Assembly: GCA_003342895.1 (NCBI GenBank)
Contig: PTFA01000195.1
Span: 1,426,001 to 1,490,000, forward strand
DNA: 64,000 nt
Direction: 5' to 3'
DNA from: Casuarius casuarius
Lineage: Eukaryota; Chordata; Aves; Casuariiformes; Casuariidae
Shown here: positions 36,506-47,600 of the stretch, piece after piece
How positions within the stretch are numbered: the first letter of the stretch is position 1
Layout: each line of letters starts with the position of its first letter
Translations under genes and position numbers: made by a program
The notes under the pieces: model-generated
The model's input: the letters and a program-made list of their open reading frames with translations, nothing else
What the model was told of the DNA's origin: nothing
Database searches by the model: none

Positions 36506-37981
36506 CTTTATTTCATTGCTATAAAAGCACTCTGCTGCTAGGGGTGTAAGTTTTATAAACTGTATCGTGCATGCTCCCATCAGAGAGACATTGTGGGCCC
36601 CACTGCCGAGTCCTGCGAGCTCCTTGCAAAGCACGGGAGTACTTCATGAGAGCTACTGCACAAGAGCAAATGAGTGGGAGGCAGGCAGGCAGCAGCAATA
36701 CCCCAAGGATCACTACAGAGACTCATTGCCATTAAGATAAGCAGGGTTGCCTGAAGAGACTGTCACAAAAGCCGTACTGGCCCACAAAGTGGTGTTTGGG
36801 AGCAAATGGCCTAGAACTTGCCCATACTGGCACAATTCTACCTTTCCCTCGCTGCAATTTTACTGTGCAAAATGAGTATTTTAGCCTCATATTTCTAGGA
36901 ACACATGCCGGTGGCTACTGTTACAATAAAATATGAACACTGCATTGTGGAGAAAATGACCGTTAATCCTGTAATCTGCAGTCATTTTTACCAATTCTGC
37001 ACATTTCTTTAAATAACCAAGTGCATGCAGTAGATGGAAGTGCATTTAAATAAACTGAAATAGATACGGCATGAATAATTAAAGCCGGCAGGGAAATGTG
37101 CATTGCGAGACGCTAGTGGAAATAATTACTGATTTGTCTTATTTACAATAGAGCCTGGATACAGGATCAAAATAGTGCAAGTTAGGGAAAATGTCTGAAG
37201 ACTGTTCTTATCCTACAACTACTATATATTTCATCTTGAAAAGTACATAAACTAAGTTTTGGACAACTACAACATCTGACTGTGTTCTGCTATTCCAGGG
37301 TTAGGTTTCCCAGCATGTAAACCATGTCAAATAGCACTGATTTAAGGAGGAATATATTTCAAATGGATATCTAGTGCATAAACCTGCAACATCATCTACT
37401 AATGTTATTAGACATTGTATAGTTGAGCTTAGGATATACTCCCTAAAATCCCAGCACAGTAAATATCAGAATGCTGAAGGCAAAAGTAGATCGTAGAATC
37501 ACTGGGAAAAGTAGTAAAGTGCTTGTACCTTTATAATATGCCAGGTTTTAAACAGGCTGTTGTTTAATTAGAAAATAATCTACTTGGAATGTGGTGGTTC
37601 TTGAGTGTTAGGCAGTTCTTGCAAACTGCTTCAGAGCTAAAAATCAATAATGAAATAAACTTTCGATATGAGGCTGGCTAAACTGTGACTTCAATCTATT
37701 AGAAAACATTGTGCATTAAAAAAATTCTATTTTGGAATGATTACTTGGCATGTGAAAGGCTTACAAAACAATGCTAACATTTCCTGACTGGTCTATCCCA
37801 AAAATCTTCCTGCAACATGATTGCTAAATCCAAAATGAAACAGAATGCTAAGCAGCTATGTTCTGGAGGAGGGAAGACAATTGTCAAGCAAATAATTTAA
37901 AAATGATACTTTGACACAAACAAATCAGAAATAAAAAAGTTCTAAAAATTCTACACGAGGGCTGTAGACCAATAAGCCTTG
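36506..37981 (-). other. Probable 3' UTR or immediate downstream flank of the minus-strand gene
   Basis: This lies directly after the TGA at 37982-37984 on the minus strand. The sequence is AT-rich and repeat-poor, as 3' UTRs often are. A minus-strand AATAAA (TTTATT on plus at 36506-36511) and an ATTAAA variant (plus TTTAAT near 37564) are candidate poly(A) signals; neither is followed by a clear GU-rich element. Confidence 0.35.
36840..37180. promoter_or_regulatory. Candidate conserved non-coding element
   Basis: The stretch carries TTTACTGTGCAAAATGAGT, ATGAATAATTAAAGCCGGC, TGTGCATTGCGAGACGC and GAAATAATTACTGATTTG. These are homeobox-core TAATTA/ATAATTA motifs beside rare retained CpGs, with no repeat signature. 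It could be a constrained 3' UTR block or an enhancer. Single-genome evidence only. Confidence 0.3.
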
Positions 37982-38195
37982 TCAAATGAAGAAAATCTCT
38001 TCAAGGAGCCGGCTCTCCTCTAGCTCTTCTGCTCTGCTTCTGGAACTCCGAGGGGCCTGGTACCAAGCTGACGGCCTGTGGCTTGCATGACGAGCTGTGT
38101 GCATTTTGATCCTGTCATGGGATTCTCTGTAGAGGTGTCCTGGGGCAGATATGGGACTCATAGCTTCAACCAGGTCAAGAAGAGAGGCTTCATAC
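37982..38195 (-). CDS. Terminal coding exon with stop codon, unidentified gene
   Basis: On the minus strand the acceptor reads TTGATATGTTTCTCCAG/GTATGAAG. The frame entered with one carried-over base stays open for about 70 codons to a TGA at 37982-37984. It begins YEASLLDLVEAMSP, a short amphipathic-helix-like stretch. A basic His/Arg/Ser-rich middle follows (HTARHASHRPSAWYQAPRSS), and the end is acidic then hydrophobic, EELEESRLLEEIFFI. No membrane segment or catalytic motif is visible; it looks like the C-terminus of a cytoplasmic or scaffold-type protein. The one-base carry-over matches the two-base end of the exon at 63634. The intron between them would be about 25.4 kb and is filled with old repeats, as is usual for a large vertebrate intron. 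The 3' UTR should run towards lower coordinates. The nearest clear AATAAA on this strand that I noticed is near 36506-36511. Gene identity is unknown to me. Confidence 0.62.
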
Positions 38196-39859
38196 CTGGA
38201 GAAACATATCAAGAAAATGGAGTTCCATTAAGCATCTCGGCATCACACAGAAATTGAATCCAATCTTCCCACCTTCATAATTCAGACTACACCTAGATGT
38301 GCCCGATGGGTGCCATAAGAACAGGCAGAATTTTGCTGTATGAGTTCCTATGAGGAATACCAACACAGAGTTGAGCAAAGCATGGGTGCACAGTTTATTT
38401 TAAGCTGTTTCATCAGATTTTCCATTTGAGGTATATAATGTCTTAGTCACACTCTGGAGATTGAGGACAGAACTCAGAGATATGACAGCCAAATACACAG
38501 AACAGGTACAAGACAGACCCACATAGGTAACAGTAAAGTGACTTATATACAGGCTGCACTTTTTTGAAGAGACTCTACACTTGATTTAGTTTCCTAGGGA
38601 TTTGAAAACAGCAGGAGCCTTTATTATTATTGCCACAAACTACACGTGCTTCCTGTAAATCTCTGTGCACTATATGGAATCTGTCTGGTGGAAGCACTGA
38701 AGGAATACAATCTAAGCAAGGCAATACAAAATCAGCGCTTCAGGCACCAAGAGAGAAGGCAAAGATGCTAAACATTACTCAAACTGTCCTTTAAGTGTGA
38801 GTACAGATGTGGAGGAAGGTTGCAAGCCAATGTTAGCTAGTAACGCATGCTGAATAATGGCAGTTACTTTAGACAGAGACTTCCTATTAATATTCACACA
38901 AGACAAGACTTGATCTAAATACCAGCACAGGATTGATCATTACAATATATTTTCTCCTGTCCAATTTTAAATGTCTTAAACAATACCGGTTCCACTGCTT
39001 CCCCAGGGAGGCTGTTCTCCAGTCTAAGAGATATCACTCAAGAGTTTTACCCAAAAGTCCCCTTAGTTCTATCTTATCATTGTTAGCACAAACCTGCCCG
39101 ATTTTCCCAATGCCAAAGTAATTCACACACTCAATGACTTGCACGCAGAGAAGATTATTCACAGCATCCAACCCTAGGCCTCAGGGTAGCTGGTTGGTTT
39201 TCACAGGCTCCCTCTATTGTAGGTAGAAAGAGTAGCTCCTCCATACAGCAAGGGAACATCTCAGGTTCCTGTTTCGAGTCCTTATGGAAAAGCCTCTGTT
39301 TTTCCACTCAGGACAGAGAGCGCCTAGGAAGATTAAGCAACTAGCCAGCTGGAGCAGGTGCCTAAATTTGGGTGAAATGAAAAATTCTTAAGTATTCATG
39401 ACACTTTATTGAGGTGAAACATTGGCAAAGGCCAATGTATTTCCCAGAGGCAGACTACCACCGAACTCACCACCTACGTTGTTCACTAACATCATGCAAA
39501 GCAGCAGCAGGTAAAGCAGCTTCGCTGCCTAAACTAGCAAAGCCACGCTACATACATTTCATTAGCTCTTTCATTAGCTCCAGTGGTGAGAGTTACATCC
39601 CAACTAGTCAGGGAACTCATAGTAACTCACAGTCGTGTCAGAGACTCTGAAAGACTTCCTTAGTTCAGAGGAGTTAGCTGTGCTAGTGATGGGTTAATAG
39701 TGGTGTTAATGATAAATCATTAGAGCTTTCTTACGCTATGATTGCACTGGAAAAGCAACCCTTTCATTCCCTTCAACCATTTCTATTGCTCCTTCCAATT
39801 TGATGGCCGTCATCATTGCTAGCACAGTCTGACGCACCATTACTGCATTACAGCGCTCT
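38196..39859. other. 3' end of the putative 25-kb intron
   Basis: Begins (minus-strand view) with the acceptor pyrimidine tract at 38196-38220. No other feature recognised except a short tandem TTCATTAGCTC x2 near 39557-39580. Confidence 0.45.
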
Positions 39860-39985
39860 CTATTGAGTACCTGTAGATTGGTTTATTGTCCCTCAGATGT
39901 ACTAGCTTACATTTCTCCCAATCAGAAACCCATTCTGCAAAATTCTTGTTCACAGTTTTAGGTTGTCTAGGTGTCTTTGTATTAT
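39860..39985 (-). mobile_element. Possible ancient CR1-type fragment, antisense
   Basis: GCTTACATTTCTCCCAATC, AACCCATTCTGCAAAATTC and GGTTGTCTAGGTGTCTTTG resemble the antisense series gcatttatc--cattgaatttcatctgcca--ttgcccag--cagttt. Weak, but the order is right. Confidence 0.35.
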
Positions 39986-42900
39986 CCGTCTGTTCAAATC
40001 AGCCCCAACAGAGCCAAAGCTGAGTGACTCAAAACAACAACAACAAAAACACAGGTAGTTTCATTTCAGCTGGACTATGTAAATGGCTAACTGCCCTCAA
40101 ATATGATGCATTACAGTTATCCTAATCAAAAATTTCAGAAGGACAAAAGCTTTTCGGGTAGCCAAGCAACACCATTTAAAGGGGCTGTTGTTTGAATTCA
40201 GAAAGTACCCTTTAAAAACTAAGGCCTTTTAAAGATATCTCCAACCTAAGATGGAAAAAGCCACATTGCTAGTGAAAACTAGTACATAACTATATTAGAC
40301 AGACTTTTCACGTAGAGAAAGTTTTGGACTAGACTCTATACAGATATACACAGATGCTTTGAACCCCCCCAAAAAACAGTTAACACATACACTGGTTTCA
40401 TTAGCCACACCTAAAACTCTTTTTTAGATTAATCTAGTCTAGCATACAAATGCTTATCTCCCTTGACTGTAGTGCTATCATAAAATTTTCAATTTCTCCA
40501 GCAGCCACATTCAATCACAGATTAGGTAGGGGGAAACCGAACCAGCCAGTGCATTTACAGCAAATGTGTAGGCCCTAGATTTCAGCAGTACCTTGGAGTT
40601 CATTTCTTCCGCAAGTTTATCTAAATTTTACAGCATTTCTGCTATCAGGAAGGCTAAATGATTTGGCAGATTACAAGAGCAGCAAATAGCAAAGATTATG
40701 TAAAAGACCAGGTGTTGTAAATCAGTCTATTTGACACCATAGTTATATATGCAATAAAGTGAATGAACTATGCTAACAGAGCGCTATCTGATAAAGAGAA
40801 TGCTCCTTGCAGGTATTTAGTGTTTAATCCCGTGATAATGGTTTGCCCCAGTTTGTCTAGGCAACATCAGACAGCATCTGGCTGGAGGCAACGCAGTAGA
40901 CCTAGAATGGTTTGAAGCTCAGAAAGACAATTTTCTCACAGTTTATTTGTATCCGAATGTTTAAAGAGATGCAGTCAGGATGCTCAAATCCTGAAATGTA
41001 ATATTCTCTAAAAAATAGCATATGTATTCCCTGCATGATCTGAATAAATGCATAAGTAAAAACAAGCTTCATTATTATTATTATGACACTTTATGGCTGA
41101 CACGAAGTCAAGGCTGCAGGATCAGGCACTCAAAAGTCAGGACATTTCAAACACGAAAACTGATCTTGCAAACTTGGCTTGTGAATACTGAACACTCTTT
41201 TAATGCAAATTAACAGCCAAGAGTACTCTCATATTGTTTACATTTCCCCAGGAGAAAAAAATCCCAGGTATCAGCACTGGGCACACAAACTACATACAGA
41301 AACTTCTCATGTATAGATGCTCAACCAAGCAACCAAAATGATCTATCAGCGCTAGATGATGTTTTGTCCTCTTGACGGAAGGAAAATGAGATGGGCAACT
41401 GTCCTTTCAAGGATAATTCAGTCTGTCTTCACCTTTTTGCTATATCTGTCAGTATGCTAGAAAGTCAATGAGCATCTCCGCAACAGACTGGAAAACAATC
41501 TCTTTTCTAAGTCTGGTTTTGACACTTCCCCCATATACATATATATACATTTTTTTTACCTAACATTCCTGAGTTTGAAAGTCTGCATATTTCATCCTGG
41601 GAGAAGAAAATGTGTAGTCTACTCTACAAGCTTAGATTAGAAGTCCAGCTATTTAGAGAGCTAAAGTTTGGCGAAACTAATCTTATTCCATAGTCTCCAG
41701 AAATTCTATCAGTACAGGGGACACAAAGAATTGGTGTCCTGCGTCTGCTGAAGGCAGGGTCAGGCCTCAGAGGGTAGAGATAGGAATAGAGAGAACAGAC
41801 CACGTTAAACTCTGAAGCTTTTATTTCAATAAGGAAATCTGACCTTTGTTTTTTAATGTAAAAGGTAAAACTTCAAATATGGCTCAATAGAGAGCAGCAT
41901 GAAGATGCCCAAACTGTCTGAGAGTTAGGTACCACTGGGATCAAACCAGTACAGCTGTGTCAGTGCAGAACTGTGTCCTGGCTGGTTAAACCCATCCTGG
42001 TCTGGTGCTGCACAGTGCCATGATGATACTCCCTTAATCCTGGGTGTACAAGTAACAGTTGCTGGAAATTTGGCTCCTCAGCCACTAAGGTGCTTTTGGA
42101 AATTTATTATAAACTTTAAGCGTTAGCTCCTAATTAAATACAGAAGTATCTAGTGGAGTTTATACACTCTCAATGTAAAAGAGTTTTGTAGTCCATCACT
42201 AAGGTAACAGGAAATATCATAAAGCATTATGATTCAGAACAGCTCATTAAATACTCACATTTTAAAGAGGAAAACAGTACAAAAACAAAACCAGGTTTGC
42301 ACAGTGCCAAATCCTTCCTCCTACAGTATTTCTCTTTCATTGCCTGTGCAGCAGAAATACAACTCTCAGAACATCTACAGGTGCATCTTACTTTGCATTA
42401 CGTTTCCAACCCGAATGGGGAGGAATGCTCCGGCATTTTTATGACGAATGCGCAAATGTGGCTGTTGCTCTGGGAACCATAAACCTCTTATTCCCAGGAT
42501 GGTTGCTGAGAAATCACCTCAAACCATTTGGTTCTCTGTCAAATAAAACCTGCTGGGCAATCAGAGTTCAGACATTCCTACAATGTACAGGCTCTAAATG
42601 GTCTGGTTATGCAAAAGTAATGCACAGAGTTAATCATTGTGTAGGATAACAGAGAAAACAGCATTCTTGAAGGTAACCAGAAAGCATCCTTACATCAGTT
42701 GGCTGAAGAGTGATGCTTATTTATTTATTTATTTAGACTTTTGGGATATGTCACTGAATTTTTAATATTTGTCTATTTCCCATGGTAAAATATGTGATAT
42801 TTCTTATACACTGTTCAATTTTTAAACTACACTATTGTATTTTCACATTGAGCAGTCATTTAACCAATAATATCATTTGGTCCTTCCTGGAAAAACAGCA

Positions 42901-43374
42901 CAATCCCAAACACGTTTGATATTTGGAGGAGCAGGAATTTCCCCATGAGGCAAAATAACTAAACTTATTGGAGTCATAAATACTCTGGCAGTCAGATATA
43001 TGTATATTTCCTTAAACAAGCAGTGTCAGATATTATTTGATCACCATGTTCAGAGATATCTTTTCATTTAGTGTCTCAGAAAATTTATTCTTCAACCATA
43101 AATGCATACAAAATGCACAGAATGTCTGTTCTGCAAGGGGATGGCATTTCAACAAAGCATACTGGCAATACGGTTTTGGAGATTAGTAGCTGTACAGGTT
43201 TACTTTATTTAACTGTATATACCAAAGGAAATAAAAAGGTTTATTTTTATACTGCTGCTTATATTTTCAACATAAAGTTCAAAGTGATTTACTAATGTTA
43301 CATGAATTGCCTTTGAATTACACCACAGCATTGTGCCTAAGTACAAAGCCTAACACTATTTTGTATTCCTAAAA
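39986..43374. other. Intronic sequence, nothing assigned
   Basis: Only simple repeats: (AAC)n near 40027, (ATT)n near 41072, AT/CA dinucleotide patch near 41533-41550, and (TTTA)n at 42717-42735. Confidence 0.5.
42717..42735. repeat. (TTTA)n microsatellite
   Basis: About five TTTA units in an AT-rich intron segment. Confidence 0.85.
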
Positions 43375-43500
43375 CACCGCCTGCCTCCAAGCACTTTACA
43401 AATACTAAATACAGCTAAAAACACATTGAAGGGGTAAGGAACAGACCCATTTTACAGAAAAGAAAACCAAGCTTACTGTTATTCTAAAGCAAGTATCAAA
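43375..43500 (-). mobile_element. MIR-like SINE 3' portion, antisense
   Basis: CCAAGCACTTTACAAATACT, then GGAACAGACCCATTTTACAG and AAAAGAAAACCAAGCTTAC match antisense MIR-type elements (gcgctttacaaatatt, cccattttacagatgaggaaactgag). Diverged beyond the central part. Confidence 0.5.
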
Positions 43501-44480
43501 CTCCTACTAGGTTATAGCAAACGGCAAATAAAAGTAGCTTCCTAGGGATAAAACACAGAGGCAGAGAAGTGGCCTCAGCAGCCAAAACTACCCCAAACCT
43601 GAAGATAAAATGCTTGTGATGCAACGTGAGGTTATCTGTGAAAAACTTGCTTTGACGAATGATCACCCACTCCCAAGTTAATGAAGGCTACATGGGTGGA
43701 GGGCAAAACTCTGCCCAAATTAATGGGTCCTCTGCAATGCCATCTGTCTCTGACTGTGCCCTAAGGACATGTGAAATATCCTGCTGGCTCAGACCAGGAT
43801 TCTGACTTGTGGTTGCTGGAGACTTTTAGGTGGTTGGACAGAAAAGGAAAGCTGAGGAGAGGCTAACTTTGCAGTTATTCCCTGAGAGGCCAGAAGTCAG
43901 GATAGAGGACCTTGCCTTTCATGTTGTACTTTGTACTGCATCTTCAGTGACCAAAGAATTCCCATGTAGTGACTCAAGATGCTGCAATCAAAAAAATAAC
44001 AGAGTGTAGTCTTTGAGGCCGAAGCATCAAGAGAATGAGCAAGATTAAATAGAGAATCAGAGACAAAGGGACTCTGCTAGTTAGCATGAGATTCCTATTT
44101 TATTTTACTTTCAAGTAGATTGGGAGTCTGAGTAGACACTGTTCACTGTGGGACACAGGAAGAGACAAATTCAGCAGTACTGTATGTATTTAAATCAGCT
44201 CCAGGTTGGGCCATATTTCTTGCCTGTAACAGGTCTATATTTTCCAAAGGCATCTCAAAGTTTTTTAATTCTTAAAGAAAAAGATCGGACTGCAGAATAT
44301 TTCAAAGCGATTAAAAAAAAAAGATCTGAGCCTTTTATTTAAAATACATCACACAATGTAAAACTATATATTTACACAGTGTCCTCAGCAAGAGCCTCCC
44401 CGAGTGCTGCAAAACCCACACCCACATAATAGAGAGCTTACAGTATCAGAGACTGTTGCAGAACTCTCTAAGGCAGTATT
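43501..44480. other. Intronic sequence
   Basis: The section 43690-43810 (GGCAAAACTCTGCCC, CTGCTGGCTCAGACCAG) recalls pieces of common sauropsid repeats, but too weakly to assign. Confidence 0.4.
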
Positions 44481-44660
44481 CACAGAATCATAACCTAGAG
44501 AAGGAAAAGACTTATTAGATCATCCAGCCATCTCCCTGCTGACGGAGAACCATTCCCTACAGTGTGCTCCTTAATATTTGTTGCTAACAATCAGCCTCTT
44601 GCTATTCTCCTTGGGAGGCCATTCCACAGCCAAATACATCTCACACTATCATTACCATTA
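44481..44660 (-). mobile_element. CR1 LINE 3' end, antisense
   Basis: CACAGAATCATAACCTAGAG is the antisense CR1 terminus. It is followed by GACTTATTAGATCATCCAGC, CCATTCCCTACAGTGTGCTC and CCTTGGGAGGCCATTCCACAG in the expected order. Older than the copy at 50.4 kb. Confidence 0.7.
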
Positions 44661-47600
44661 TTACTTATTTATGGGCTATAGTATAACCTGGAGGGGCCTT
44701 GATCAAGATCATGGGGACCCACTCCACAAACACTTGTAAGAGTGATTCCTTGTCCAAAAAAGCATGCAGTATAAACAGATAAGTCAAAGTCCAGGGAGGA
44801 AAATATAACATAAAATTAAGGAGATCGGGATAGCATGGAAAACATCGCAAATGTTTCATGCATTTTTGCTTTGGAGTTTGGTAGCAGGAAAAGGTATGCG
44901 TGACACAAACAAGAATACACAATAAGAAAATGTTTCTGATAGTCAGCTNGAGATAGACAAAGAGGGTTTTTTCTTCCTCCCACCCTCACGCCATTAGTTA
45001 TAGCTAAAAATCTTGCATGGCATCAGAAATCCATCTCCTTTTTTTGGTGCAAATACACCTTAAGTATTTGAATAATATCACATTTTTCCCTTCTGCTCCA
45101 GTTTCGGCCAACATTTATCCAAGCCACACATATTTTAATCTTCTCTCATATATCAATACCTCTAGCATAGCAACAGATTTTGCTGCTTTCCTCTGATCTT
45201 TGACAGTATCTTTCCAGTAAGCAACCAGCCAGAAATGAGCACCATACTCCCCTGGTGTGGTGACACAGAAACAGAGAGGAGAGCTGCTCCCTCTAACACT
45301 CACGCGATGCACACATTTGCAGACTCAGATGACACTGGCTTTTCTGTTGCTATTTCATTGCTTTCTAATTTGTATGTATTGATACATTGCGCTCTAACAT
45401 CGCTCTATGCTGTAAGACCTACAACACCAGCAAACTGAATGCCTCTTATTCTGTGGGGTTAGTGGTAATTATCACTAAATCTTGTGAAAAATGTCATCAG
45501 AGACTGCAGCCCTTTGTATTGGAGGAATTAGGAGAGAAGCAGCAGGATTTGGTAATATCACACCTTTGCTAACTTAAATGAGTCATGCTTGAAAGTGTTA
45601 TGGGATACCCCCTCTAAAGTGATAAACAGGAGTAAAGAGCTAAAGAGGGCTTCGTCTTGAAAGAGGCTGAACGCTACTGGTTTCCCTCTGGCGTTCTGCA
45701 TACCAAGCAGAGCCAGTGTACTAAAGGATACTGAGTTCAGCAACAGCATCTCAGAAAACTTCTGCCCTAGGTAACAGCTAATAAAAGATTTTTCTTTCTC
45801 AGTTTTCACCCTGGTTTCACCTACGATAGCATCCAACTGGCTGTCATTACTGAAACAATACTTACTGTCACTCTCATTCTTCCTCGTGACACAAACAAGC
45901 CACTGTCATCTTCACTTGACCTGTAGGCAGAGACCGACACCTACATTTCTCACCTGTCCTAACTCTGTTCCCAATGCTCCCAATCCTACCTCTTTGCCCT
46001 GGTAACTCAGCCTTTTCTATTACTTCCATGCTGGACTTTCACTCAGACCCTGCTGCGATGTTACCAACCTGTCAAATACAACCGAAAGGGCTTCTTTATT
46101 GTTTTTGTCTGTGTGTGCTTTTAGTAGTCAAAAAAACAACAACAAAATCCAGATCATTTCTTTTAAGCTATGGCTGCAGGCAGCTGCACTGGCATAACTG
46201 AGGTTGTGATAATTCTGGAAGGGAGAGGGTGAACGGAGAAATGAGTATTGAGAAGTGGAGAAACCTTTTAAATCAGATCTGCCAGTGACAAAAGGATAAC
46301 TTAGAACAAAGTTTTAGTAAAAAAGAAAGATATTACAGAATCACGGAGTTTAACAACCACCTCTGCAATCATTCGGTTTGTATTGTCCTTCTCTCCCTTC
46401 CCACACACCCTTTTCCATCTCATCAAGTCTGAAAGCTCTTCAGATCAGAAAATGAACGTTAGTGTATGTTCAACACCTGAGGCCCTGATTCTGCTGTGAT
46501 ATTACATAATACCTTTGCACTTCAGAGCATGCTTAGCTTTTATTCCCCTTAAGCACTCTGTCATCCCAGCGTATCTTCACCATGATCTTCAGCCTTTATT
46601 GTTCTGGGTCAAAACTAAGTTGTCATCATCTTTTCTGCCATACCTCAACCCCATATTTCTCCCACCTTAACAGCCTTTTTTCTCAATATTTTGCTCTTAA
46701 AAATTTGTCCCCAAGCATTTTTCCCCACAGAGCAACCTCTAAATCAATGAATCATCTTTTAAATTGTGCTTTTTCTTTTATAATGTACTAGAGCCTTTGA
46801 CAAAGAGTTGCATATATAAGTGGCAGTGCAATTCTGCACCTCCTCTCTGCCATTCTGTCTTGTCTCACAGTTTTGATTTCTTTTTCATGTTTCATCCCTT
46901 TTCCCTAATTTCCTTTTTGCAGAGCTAGGACTAGCTTATATCCCTGTACATTGCTGAGGACCTTCAGGGCACTAAATAAATAAATACAATTTAAAGGGTC
47001 ATGGCTCAGGGGGAAAAAAAAAATACCATACAGGTTGCAAAGTCCATCATGATTTACATGGATTAGCAGTCTGCCTTTCTTCACAAGCTCAGTCCAAATT
47101 CTTAGCCTGCCAGATAATAAATCACCTTTTTGCTTCAACAGTACAGTCACTGGGAGATCTGCATAGTTTTAGGTCAAGCATTTATAACCATTTTATGATT
47201 CCAAAGTTTTTTACCTTGTCATTTAGTTACTGAACTGTGAGCTTTCATTGACTTTCTAAACATTGTGGCAAGAAATGCTACCACCTGTGCAAGATTTAAA
47301 ACCTCATAGAACAGAGGAGCAAAATTGGACTGCAGCCGTTTTAAGTGTATATTCGGGTGGAATCTTGACCCCATGGAAACCAGTGGAAGTCCTGCCACTG
47401 GCTCGGTGGCATTGGGCTTCTTTCCCATTCTGCTGCAATTCATTGTGTCAGGGTGAATAGGTACTGCGAGCTCTCCATTTTACACCACGACACTTGGAAA
47501 TGAGATGCCTCAGTGAATGCTTAGGAATTATTTATTTTATCTTTTTCTTTTCTTTTTTTCCACCCTGGTGAAATATTTTACGTACAGACAATTGCTGTTT

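Noticed and set aside
46800..46830. TATA-like ATATATAAG as a promoter
   Set aside because: No transcript start, exon or CpG context follows; AT-rich background makes such matches common.
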